Assembly: GCF_900112575.1 (NCBI RefSeq) | Contig: NZ_FOMH01000011.1 | Location: forward strand, 1 to 64,000 | Length of the DNA: 64,000 nucleotides | Direction of reading: 5' to 3' | Origin: Flavobacterium phragmitis | GTDB taxonomy: Bacteria > Bacteroidota > Bacteroidia > Flavobacteriales > Flavobacteriaceae | Shown here: positions 41,618 through 49,685 of the stretch, one piece after another | How positions within the stretch are numbered: position 1 is the first letter of the stretch | Layout: the number at the start of each line of letters is the position of its first letter | The notes under the pieces: generated by a model | Database searches by the model: none | What the model saw: the letters and a program-made list of their open reading frames with translations, nothing else | Told to the model about the DNA's origin: nothing | Program-made: the position numbers and the translations under genes

Positions 41618-42982
41618 TTATCTCGGCATTCCTCCTGGCATACCACCCGGCATCCCTTTCATACCTCCCATCATTTTCATCAGGTTTTTTCCGCCTGGGC
41701 CTTGCATCATCTTCATCATCTTGCTCATTTGGTCAAACTGCTTCATCAGCTGATTTACCTGCTCGACTTTAGTTCCCGAACCTTTTGCAATTCTGGCTTT
41801 TCTTTTTACGTCGATAATGGCTGTTTTGCTTCTTTCAGCCGGTGTCATCGAATAAATGATGGCTTCGATATGTTTGAAGGCGTCATCTTCGATTTCTACA
41901 TCTTTCATGGCTTTTGAAGCTCCTGGTATCATTCCAACCAAGTCTTTCATATTACCCATTTTCTTTACTTGCTGAATCTGTGTTAAGAAGTCGTCAAAAC
42001 CAAATTCGTTTTTAGCGATTTTCTTTTGAAGTTTTCTTGCTTCTTCTTCGTCAAATTGTTCCTGAGCTCTTTCAACAAGAGACACAACGTCTCCCATTCC
42101 TAAGATACGCTCTGCCATACGTTCTGGATAGAAAACATCAATTGCTTCCATTTTTTCTCCAGTACCAACAAATTTGATCGGTTTGTTTACAATCGATTTG
42201 ATTGAAAGTGCTGCTCCACCACGAGTATCACCATCTAATTTCGTTAAAATAACTCCATCAAAATTCAAGATATCGTTGAAAGCTTTCGCTGTGTTTACAG
42301 CGTCTTGTCCTGTCATAGAGTCTACAACAAACAAAGTTTCTTGTGGCTGAATTGCTTTGTGTACGCGAGCAATTTCGTCCATCATTTCCTGATCTACTGC
42401 CAAACGTCCAGCTGTATCGACGATAACAACATTGAAACCGTTTGATTTAGCGTGTTTGATTGCGTTTTGAGCAATTTCTACAGGATTTTTATTTTCTGGC
42501 TCTGAGTAAACCTCAACACCTATTTGGTCTCCCACAACATGCAACTGATTAATCGCCGCTGGACGATAGATATCACACGCTACAAGAAGTGGTTTCTTGT
42601 TTTTCTTTGTTTTTAAGAAGTTTGCTAATTTTCCTGAGAAAGTCGTTTTACCAGAACCTTGCAAACCTGACATCAAAATAACAGTCGGATTTCCTGAAAG
42701 GTTAACACCAGCAACGTCTCCACCCATTAATTCGGTAAGTTCGTCTTTAACCAACTTCACCAATAACTGCCCTGGTTGAAGTGTTGTCAATACATCCTGA
42801 CCAATTGCTTTGTCTTTTACTCTAGCTGTAAAATCTTTAGCAATTTTAAAGTTAACATCGGCATCAAGTAACGCACGACGAACTTCTTTTAAAGTATCGG
42901 CAACGTTTACTTCTGTAATTTTACCGTGTCCTTTTAATATATGGAACGCTTTATCTAACTTATCGCTTAAATTATCAAACAT
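41618..42982 (-). CDS. ffh: Signal recognition particle protein Ffh
   Basis: Ffh binds signal sequences and 4.5S RNA and targets nascent chains to FtsY. The NG domain has the P-loop GLQGSGKTTFSGKLA (about 109-123), DIYRPAA, VVIVDTAGR and LTKLDGDTRGG. The M domain is Met-rich at the end (MKMMQGPGGKNLMKMMGGMKG) and has the RNA-binding SGTKVEQVNQLMKQF. It has 454 residues, normal. It has its own consensus promoter. Confidence 0.97.
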   Translation of the reverse strand: MFDNLSDKLDKAFHILKGHGKITEVNVADTLKEVRRALLDADVNFKIAKDFTARVKDKAIGQDVLTTLQPGQLLVKLVKDELTELMGGDVAGVNLSGNPTVILMSGLQGSGKTTFSGKLANFLKTKKNKKPLLVACDIYRPAAINQLHVVGDQIGVEVYSEPENKNPVEIAQNAIKHAKSNGFNVVIVDTAGRLAVDQEMMDEIARVHKAIQPQETLFVVDSMTGQDAVNTAKAFNDILNFDGVILTKLDGDTRGGAALSIKSIVNKPIKFVGTGEKMEAIDVFYPERMAERILGMGDVVSLVERAQEQFDEEEARKLQKKIAKNEFGFDDFLTQIQQVKKMGNMKDLVGMIPGASKAMKDVEIEDDAFKHIEAIIYSMTPAERSKTAIIDVKRKARIAKGSGTKVEQVNQLMKQFDQMSKMMKMMQGPGGKNLMKMMGGMKGMPGGMPGGMPR

Positions 42983-43004
42983 ATCTTTTTGTTTATTTGA
43001 AGTG

Positions 43005-43035
43005 CAAAGATAATCTAATTAGATATTTCAGGCAA
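43005..43035 (-). promoter_or_regulatory. ffh promoter
   Basis: Minus-strand TTG (43035-43033), 20 bases, then TATCTTTG (43012-43005), a full consensus match 23 bases upstream of the ffh ATG. Confidence 0.7.
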
Positions 43036-43384
43036 TTTTTATTTATACGCAATTTTTTGCCAGAAAGGCACTAAGGCCCTAAGTTTTTTTGCCACTAATT
43101 ACACTAACTTCCCAAATTCTTTTAACTAATATTTTCCTCTCGCAGATTACGTAGATTTTGCAGATTATATTTTGCTCGCAAAGACGCAAGGTCGCAAAGT
43201 TTTATTTCACGCAGATTTAAAAAAGATTTCAGCAGATTATTATGTAAAATCTGAAAAATAAAATCTGCAGAATCTGCGTGAAACAAAAATCTTTTCAATC
43301 CTTGTAATCTGTGGCAAAAACAAAAAAAGGCGCAAGAGGAAAAACCTTTGCACCTTTGTAACTTTGTCTCTTTGAACCTTAATT
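43036..43384. other. Repeat-rich intergenic region between ffh and the MBOAT gene
   Basis: About 350 bases without a gene. It holds a TTTCACGCAGATT/AATCTGCGTGAAA inverted pair (43205-43217 and 43271-43283), and CGCAAAG, CAGATTA and CACTAATTACAC words of the same families seen after recF and murB. A GCGCAAGAGG...CCTTTGCACC string near 43330-43357 may form the terminator of the MBOAT operon. Confidence 0.6.
43205..43283. repeat. CACGCAGATT inverted pair
   Basis: TTTCACGCAGATT at 43205-43217 and AATCTGCGTGAAA at 43271-43283 are perfect reverse complements. Confidence 0.7.
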
Positions 43385-45064
43385 TTAGAACTGGAAATAG
43401 ATAAACGGTTGTGAACCGGCAACTGCTGTTGCGTAAACAATCCAGTAAACGAAACCTAGAATTATAGCTTTTACTAATATTGGTGTTTTATCAAAAACAG
43501 ATTTCATTCCGTTTGTAATTGTTTCTGGCAAGAAATGCCAAACGTAACCAAATAACATTAATCCGAATACATTTTTATATCCAAGAACAATTGTTTTCCA
43601 AAGCTCCGGCTCGAATGTTAATTGTCCAATATTGTTGATTACCTGCAATGCTGTTTCAAAATCTCTTGCGCGGAAAAAGATCCAGCAGAAAACTACAAAA
43701 TGGAATGTAATCAAGATGGAGAAAAATCTCCATAAGAAATTTGAACCTTCTTTTTTGGATGGAAATAATTCCATAAAGATTTTATGAACTGCTAATGCTA
43801 ATCCGTGTAAAGCTCCCCAAACAATAAATTGCGCTCCTGCTCCATGCCACAATCCTCCTAAAAGCATTGTAGTAAAAAGATTTAGGTTCGTTACCAGAGT
43901 TTGTTTCTTTTTGCTTGAAAGCAGAAAAGACAAACAAAAAAGTGCAATTGAACTAAAAGCAATTATTAACGGAATTATACTTGTATTATAACTTGTGATT
44001 CCCCACAACAATAATCCGAAAAAAAACAAACTCGGAAACAAATATCCTGCGAAAGATCCTTCACGGTTTCCTCCTATTGAAATATACAAGAAATCTTTTA
44101 ACCAAGTTGAAAGTGAAATATGCCATCTTCTCCAAAAATCAGTAATCGAAGTTGATTTATATGGCGTTCTAAAGTTGGCTGGCAATTTAAATCCTAGCAA
44201 TAATGCGATACCAATTGCCATATCGGAGTATCCTGAGAAATCACAGTAAATTTGGATTGCGTATCCGTAAGAAGCCATTAAATTTTCAAACGAAGTATAA
44301 CTCAATGGCGTATCAAAAACACGATCTACGAAGTTTACCGAAATGTAATTTGATATTACTGTTTTCTTAATCAAACCTCCAATAATCAGAAACAAAGCAT
44401 TATTTACATCTTGTCTGGTCAGATTTAATTTTTGATAAATCTGCGGCAAGAAATCTTTTGCGCGTACGATTGGCCCGGCAACCAATTGTGGGAAGAACGA
44501 AACAAAAAACAAATATTCAATGTAGTTTTTAGTCGGCTTAATTTCTTCACGATAAATCTCGATGATGTAACTCATCGACTGGAAGGTATAGAAAGAAATT
44601 CCCACGGGTAGAAATATGTCGTGAAATTTCAGATTTCCATTAAACATATCATTATAAGTGCCGATCATAAAATTCATATACTTGAAATACCCAAGTAATC
44701 CTAAATTCAGAATCACACTTATAACCAAATATATTTTCTTGACATTGTCCTTACTTTCTTTGTAAATAATCTGGCTTAAACCATAATCCACAACCGAAGA
44801 AAGCAACAATAATAGAAAATAAATCCCGCTTGATTTGTAATAAAAGAAAAGCGAGAAAAGAATAACATAGGTTAATCTTAAATAAAATGTTTTGCGTAAA
44901 AATCCATACACAAAATAGAAAACCAGAAATAATCCTAAGAATAAACCGGTATTGAATAAAAGTTTTTCGTCTGGATTGTAAACAAACCAGCTTTCAACTT
45001 GTTCCATCGTAATTGCACCAAAATTTTGAATGAACCAATTATTAATGCTATCTATTGTTGTCAA
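43385..45064 (-). CDS. MBOAT family O-acyltransferase (AlgI/DltB-like)
   Basis: A 559-residue polytopic membrane protein with about 12 helices. The MBOAT marks are FFPQLVAGPIVRAKDFLPQI, DFWRRWHISLSTWLKDFLY and the catalytic His in LLGGLWHGAGAQFIVWGALHG. This family moves acyl, usually acetyl, groups across or onto surface glycans. The start is TTG at 45064, one base after the stop of the upstream SGNH gene; an ATG at 45007 is an alternative. With two SGNH-fold neighbours it forms a likely O-acetylation operon. Confidence 0.93.
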   Translation of the reverse strand: MTTIDSINNWFIQNFGAITMEQVESWFVYNPDEKLLFNTGLFLGLFLVFYFVYGFLRKTFYLRLTYVILFSLFFYYKSSGIYFLLLLLSSVVDYGLSQIIYKESKDNVKKIYLVISVILNLGLLGYFKYMNFMIGTYNDMFNGNLKFHDIFLPVGISFYTFQSMSYIIEIYREEIKPTKNYIEYLFFVSFFPQLVAGPIVRAKDFLPQIYQKLNLTRQDVNNALFLIIGGLIKKTVISNYISVNFVDRVFDTPLSYTSFENLMASYGYAIQIYCDFSGYSDMAIGIALLLGFKLPANFRTPYKSTSITDFWRRWHISLSTWLKDFLYISIGGNREGSFAGYLFPSLFFFGLLLWGITSYNTSIIPLIIAFSSIALFCLSFLLSSKKKQTLVTNLNLFTTMLLGGLWHGAGAQFIVWGALHGLALAVHKIFMELFPSKKEGSNFLWRFFSILITFHFVVFCWIFFRARDFETALQVINNIGQLTFEPELWKTIVLGYKNVFGLMLFGYVWHFLPETITNGMKSVFDKTPILVKAIILGFVYWIVYATAVAGSQPFIYFQF

Positions 45065-45065
45065 C

Positions 45066-46487
45066 TTAATTCTTTAATTTAAAATTATCGTATGTTTTTA
45101 AAAACGCTTGCGTAAACAAGTTTCCTTGTTTCTCATATCCTTTTTTTGAATAATGAACCCAATCTGGCCCAATTAATCCTTGTACTTTTAATTGTTTGAT
45201 GCCGCTCATGCCTCCAAATTCATCATACAAATCCCAGACTGCGAAACCCTCTTTTTGTGCCGTGTCAATAATATGTTTTGCATAATCATTAATATAATTA
45301 TTCGGCTTTCTTCTCAGTAAAGATGGTGGCGGTGTCATTACTATAATTGGCGCATCTATTTTTTGCGCTCTTATATTACTTATGAATTCTTGTAATTCTT
45401 TGATGTAATTTGCAGAATCCAGATGATCATAACTTTCATTTGTTCCTAATGAGAAAACAAGTAAATCGGGATGTAATGCTTTTAGTTGTTCAAAAAACAA
45501 GGGATATTTATTGTAATCCGAATATTTAGCGCCGTTTACTCCAATGCCACTGTAAATAATTCCCGAAGCATCTTTTTCTAAAATCAAACCATTCAATTCA
45601 TAATTAGAAGCTTCTTTATTTGGAATCAGAAAAATTCTGCTTAAAGGACTATCCGAATTATAATAATGCGAATAAGAATCTGATTCTATAGTTAAAGGCA
45701 CAAACTCAGACATTGAAATGGTCTTAGGCCTAGTTTCATTTGTTGAGATTCTTAAAGTTCGGCCAGCACGAATGTTGTTTGACTTTAAACGATTCTCTCT
45801 TTTTATTTCGGCAACAGAGACATTGTATTTATCTGCAATTGTTCCTAGAACTTCTCCTTTTTTGATTTTGTGTGTTATCACTTTTCGCTCGGTCGTCTGG
45901 ATAGAATTAATTTTAGACGAAACGGCTAAATCAAACATATTTTGATTTTGAGGCGTTATGATTTTTATGGTGTTGAATTTATACGAAGGATCTTTTACAT
46001 TCATTTCCATTACAAATCCGCCAGAATCTCTCCATAATCCGATACCGCTTAAACCAACTGGATTACTTTTGAACGGAAGAATATTTCTATAATTTTCCCA
46101 ACCACGATTTGATTTGAAACGTTCATTATAAGAACCGTTTGTTTTTGCCAATTGATATGGAAATACTAAACCGCGTCCAGCGTTTCCAAATCTTTGCTGT
46201 AAATTCTTTCGAATCTCATTGGTCATTAAATCCCCTTGAATATGAGAATCACCAATGTGAACTATATTGATTTTTTGATTTTTCTGGCTTTCGTTTTGCT
46301 CCAATTTTTCAAAGAACTCTTTTAATACTTGGGCGTTATAAATTTGACCCTCTATTGGAGCTTCCGCTTTTGCGGTATCGATTTTCTGAATCATTTTTTT
46401 GGGTATTGGATCTACATTAGCTTTTGCAGGCTTTTCATTTGTTGTAAAGAAAAGGCAACAAAAAAACACAATAAGTTTATTCATCAT
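45066..46487 (-). CDS. Exported SGNH/GDSL-fold protein with an embedded LysM domain
   Basis: A 473-residue exported protein with an N-terminal hydrophobic segment. The SGNH fold is split: block I with nucleophile Ser (VHIGDSHIQGD), block III (VFSLGTNESYD) and block V with the His (DWVHYSKKGY). A LysM module (VITHKIKKGEVLGTIADKYN, then AEIKRENRLKSNNIRAGRTL, about 203-250) sits inside the fold between blocks I and III. LysM binds GlcNAc-containing glycan such as peptidoglycan, so the protein may hold its esterase or acetyl-transfer site at the cell wall. Its ATG overlaps the upstream stop by four bases. Confidence 0.9.
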   Translation of the reverse strand: MMNKLIVFFCCLFFTTNEKPAKANVDPIPKKMIQKIDTAKAEAPIEGQIYNAQVLKEFFEKLEQNESQKNQKINIVHIGDSHIQGDLMTNEIRKNLQQRFGNAGRGLVFPYQLAKTNGSYNERFKSNRGWENYRNILPFKSNPVGLSGIGLWRDSGGFVMEMNVKDPSYKFNTIKIITPQNQNMFDLAVSSKINSIQTTERKVITHKIKKGEVLGTIADKYNVSVAEIKRENRLKSNNIRAGRTLRISTNETRPKTISMSEFVPLTIESDSYSHYYNSDSPLSRIFLIPNKEASNYELNGLILEKDASGIIYSGIGVNGAKYSDYNKYPLFFEQLKALHPDLLVFSLGTNESYDHLDSANYIKELQEFISNIRAQKIDAPIIVMTPPPSLLRRKPNNYINDYAKHIIDTAQKEGFAVWDLYDEFGGMSGIKQLKVQGLIGPDWVHYSKKGYEKQGNLFTQAFLKTYDNFKLKN

Positions 46488-47962
46488 ACGCTGTCTTTTG
46501 TTATTAAAACGGAATCAGGTCTGGCTCTTCTTACTGGTTTTGGTTTAGTTCCTTCTGTATCTCGTTTTGCTCTAAGCACTTTATATTCTTCGTATCCTTT
46601 ATTCAATTGTCCGTAAAGCAAATTACCAATAGCTTTTGCACCACGCTGATTAAAGTGTGTGTAATCTTTATTGGCCTTTGCCGGCGCTTCATCCACCCAT
46701 TTAATCATTGATCCGTCACCGCCCATTAAAGTGTATAAGTTTACAAATCCAGATTCTGTTTCTAAAGCGTAGTGTTTTTGCGCTTTCATTAATGGCACAA
46801 CAGCTGAATCGGTTTTCATTTCCAAATCGTATTTAGTTGATTTATCTGCTGTAGAAACAATTAATATCGAAACACCAGGGAAAGATTCTTTGATTCTGTT
46901 TACGGTTTTTGTCATTCCTTTTTCATACCAGGAATAATTTTTTGTTCCATAATTCAAAACGTTTGTTCCGTAGTGCAGAATAATTAAATCGTATTTCAGA
47001 TTATTGTTAAATGCTCTCATCACATCGGCATTGAACATTGAAATTGGAAGTCCTGAATTTCCTCTTTGAGAAAAATTATCTACGTGAACTCCTATCCCGT
47101 TATCAAAATTAAATCCATAAATAGGAATAGAATCGGCATGCACAAAATTAGCTTTGAAAGCTTTTAAACTTCCTGAAGAAACTTTTAAAGTATTCACTAA
47201 ACTATTTGGCGAAAGGCTTTTCTTTAAGGTATCTTTTCCGATAATGAAATTCACTTTTCCTGTTTTAGACGAACGTCCATAAAACAAAGTAGCATTATCT
47301 AAAGTAGTACAGTTTTTATTGAGTCCTGCTTCGTACTGAACCCAAGTATTGTTTGATGCATCGTTTGCAAAAAACACATGTCCGTTAACTCCAAAAGGAC
47401 TAGCCGGTTTTTTGACATTTAAATACGATTGCGTTTTCCAGTTTTTAGAATAAGTAGATTTTACAGAACCTCTTGAAGCAGCAGATTCTGAAGTAATCGA
47501 AACAAAACCAACTCCATTACCTCCAAAACGTTCCTGATAATTGGCACGAACATCCTGAACAATCAAATCTCCATCGGTCATAGAGTCACCATAATACGCA
47601 ATCCTAACTTTGTTCTGCGGATTTTTCTCCAACTGATACAATTTTTCATAGAAAGAAATCAGGTATTGATATCCTTTGTAATCTTCAAATGTTTCGGCTG
47701 GAAACTCAATGCCTTCTGTTTGATCAAAAACAATTTTCTGATTGTTTAGCTTTCTTTCGCTTTCGGCAATACTATCATCATCCGCGGCAAGCGAATCTTT
47801 AGCTACAGACTCTAAAAGCAGACTATCGATTAATATGTTTTTAGAATCCAACTTACTTTCTGAAAATATTTTGTCCGGAAGGATTTGTTTGAATCCAATA
47901 AAAGCAACCAGCGCTAAAGCAACGATTGAAAAAGACTGAAAAAAATAAGATTTTGTATTCAC
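46484..47962 (-). CDS. Exported SGNH/GDSL-fold protein (membrane-anchored)
   Basis: A 492-residue protein anchored by one N-terminal helix (YFFQSFSIVALALVAFIGF). The SGNH blocks are AYYGDSMTDGD (Ser), LHYGTNVLNYG and DYTHFNQRGAK (His). The fold is related to the LysM-carrying neighbour but lacks LysM; the C-terminus is basic. Such proteins accompany MBOAT transporters in alginate or cell-wall acetylation and complete acetyl transfer in the periplasm. It is the first gene of the three-gene operon with the 45066-46487 and MBOAT genes. Confidence 0.9.
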   Translation of the reverse strand: MNTKSYFFQSFSIVALALVAFIGFKQILPDKIFSESKLDSKNILIDSLLLESVAKDSLAADDDSIAESERKLNNQKIVFDQTEGIEFPAETFEDYKGYQYLISFYEKLYQLEKNPQNKVRIAYYGDSMTDGDLIVQDVRANYQERFGGNGVGFVSITSESAASRGSVKSTYSKNWKTQSYLNVKKPASPFGVNGHVFFANDASNNTWVQYEAGLNKNCTTLDNATLFYGRSSKTGKVNFIIGKDTLKKSLSPNSLVNTLKVSSGSLKAFKANFVHADSIPIYGFNFDNGIGVHVDNFSQRGNSGLPISMFNADVMRAFNNNLKYDLIILHYGTNVLNYGTKNYSWYEKGMTKTVNRIKESFPGVSILIVSTADKSTKYDLEMKTDSAVVPLMKAQKHYALETESGFVNLYTLMGGDGSMIKWVDEAPAKANKDYTHFNQRGAKAIGNLLYGQLNKGYEEYKVLRAKRDTEGTKPKPVRRARPDSVLITKDSV

Positions 47963-48047
47963 TTAAATAATTATAAAAGTATAAAACACTGCACTCAAAA
48001 ATTAAACCAATTAAGTTATTGTTAATTTATTACAGCAAAAATTTGTG

Positions 48048-48055
48048 CAAAGATA
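48048..48055 (-). promoter_or_regulatory. -7 box of the SGNH-SGNH-MBOAT operon
   Basis: TATCTTTG on the minus strand. Start expected near 48041, giving a leader of about 80 bases before the ATG at 47962. No TTG at -33. Confidence 0.45.
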
Positions 48056-48100
48056 GAATAACATTTTGTTTCTAATTCATTTTAACAAGAAACTAAATAA

Positions 48101-48129
48101 AAAAAGAGGCTAGAAAAATTCTAACCTCC
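48101..48129 (-). terminator. Second terminator behind the HmuY gene
   Basis: GAGG-C-TAGAA pairs with TTCTA-A-CCTC (one mismatch) and is followed by TTTTTTT on the minus strand. It is a backup to the terminator at 48192-48224. Confidence 0.75.
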
Positions 48130-48191
48130 TTATCAAAAAAAAATAAAAAAAACAAAGCTAGTGATTGACTAAATTTTAATGCTTTTTATTA

Positions 48192-48224
48192 AAAAACAAC
48201 CTCGAGTAATCAAATTATTCGAGG
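48192..48224 (-). terminator. Terminator after the HmuY gene
   Basis: CCTCGAGTAAT pairs with ATTATTCGAGG (one mismatch) and is followed by GTTGTTTTTT on the minus strand, just past the HmuY stop. Confidence 0.8.
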
Positions 48225-48233
48225 TCATTAAAT

Positions 48234-49667
48234 TTATTTCAACAATGCATATTGGAATTTAGGAAATCCTCTTTCCCCTGTTTCGCTTGCACCACCAGTG
48301 AATTTCAATTTATAGATATTTCCAGCTGGATCTTTAACTACAAAGAAACGATCTGTTCTTAATACAAACGCAGAAACTGGATTTCCATCAGGACCTGTAG
48401 CACTCGTACCTCTCCAGTTTGAACCAATATTTCTTTGATCTTCTGTAAATTTAGCATTGTCAACATTTGCTAATGTGAAAGCATCATAAGTATAAGCACT
48501 TGTAAGTACTTGGTAAGTTTTAGCAGTACCTTTAATGTTATTTAAAATAAAATCTGGATAGAAATATGGAGTTGTTCCTCCAGGAATAATGTTAGTAAAA
48601 GTTGTGAAACTTAAATCCCATTGATTTTTTTGTGGCTCAACACTTACTTGTTTTTTATCTAATAAACTAAAAAATGTGAAGTTGTAAGCACTATTTTTTG
48701 AAACAAGAACTTCTTCGTGAGTTGTTGCAGCAATATCAGCATACTGAATTTTATAGTCAGTTCCACTTCTTAAAATTCTGATTTTTTTCCATCCTCTAGA
48801 AGTTCCCCCAGCAGATCCCTCAGATCCGTTTGCAGGTTTAACTGTTGCTGGATTACTACCCATATTAATTAAGTAAACTTTATTTTCAGAATCTGTAGCA
48901 GAAACATCAGCGATAGCAGTTTTGAAAGTATCAGTTGCAGAAAATGCTCCTGTTGGATCATCAATCTGAGTAGAATTTCCTTGACCTTGATTAATAATCA
49001 TTGTCTCATCTGCCACTTGCACTTCGTCTATATTAGTAGTCGCAAGTTGTTTTGCAGACATTTTTACAGAGCTGTTCAAAACAACTTTAAAAGTTCCTCC
49101 AGAATAAAATCCTAAGTCCCAAGAAGTTCTCACAACACTTGTCATTTTACCAGTGCTTAAATCTACATAAACCTGATTTGGCTGTAATGAACCTCCAACT
49201 TCAGGAGCTAAAGCAGTTCCTAAAGAAGCTGTTTCATTAAAATTCAATTGGGTTGTTTTATTTGCAGCGATATTTGCACCGTTTGAGGCACTAGCAATGG
49301 TAAAGATTACATTTTTCACTTCATCAGCCGCTGCATTTTTTATTTTGTTAAAAGTAAAAGTTACAGAAGTTGCATTTTGTTCAAAAGGCACTACGATTTT
49401 CTTTTCAGTGCTACTAGCTACAGGAGCTGTTGTAAAATCTGTCGTGTAAACTGCGGCAGTCGCTGTATAAGTAATAGTCAAAGATCCAGCTGAAGGCACA
49501 GGAGCAGAAAACTTTATCTGAACAGGAGTCTCTGCACTAGTTACATGCTGTGAAGACTCAGCAAATGCTACAGAAACTGATGCACCGCTATTATCACTGT
49601 CATCATTGTTACAAGCCGTAAAAGCAAGTAAAACAAAAGACATAATTAAAATAATGTTTTTTTTCAT
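48234..49667 (-). CDS. HmuY-family surface lipoprotein
   Basis: A 477-residue lipoprotein. The signal peptide ends in the lipobox FTAC (LLAFTACNND). A Calx-beta/immunoglobulin-like segment (about 30-140) precedes the HmuY domain, marked by VYVDLSTGKMTSVVRTSWDL and NQWDLSFTTFTNI. HmuY of Porphyromonas captures haem and passes it to the receptor HmuR; those His ligands are not obvious here, so the ligand may differ. It is 18 bases downstream of a TonB-dependent receptor, the standard HmuR-HmuY pairing. Confidence 0.9.
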   Translation of the reverse strand: MKKNIILIMSFVLLAFTACNNDDSDNSGASVSVAFAESSQHVTSAETPVQIKFSAPVPSAGSLTITYTATAAVYTTDFTTAPVASSTEKKIVVPFEQNATSVTFTFNKIKNAAADEVKNVIFTIASASNGANIAANKTTQLNFNETASLGTALAPEVGGSLQPNQVYVDLSTGKMTSVVRTSWDLGFYSGGTFKVVLNSSVKMSAKQLATTNIDEVQVADETMIINQGQGNSTQIDDPTGAFSATDTFKTAIADVSATDSENKVYLINMGSNPATVKPANGSEGSAGGTSRGWKKIRILRSGTDYKIQYADIAATTHEEVLVSKNSAYNFTFFSLLDKKQVSVEPQKNQWDLSFTTFTNIIPGGTTPYFYPDFILNNIKGTAKTYQVLTSAYTYDAFTLANVDNAKFTEDQRNIGSNWRGTSATGPDGNPVSAFVLRTDRFFVVKDPAGNIYKLKFTGGASETGERGFPKFQYALLK

Positions 49668-49685
49668 TTGATTTGTGTATTAGTA

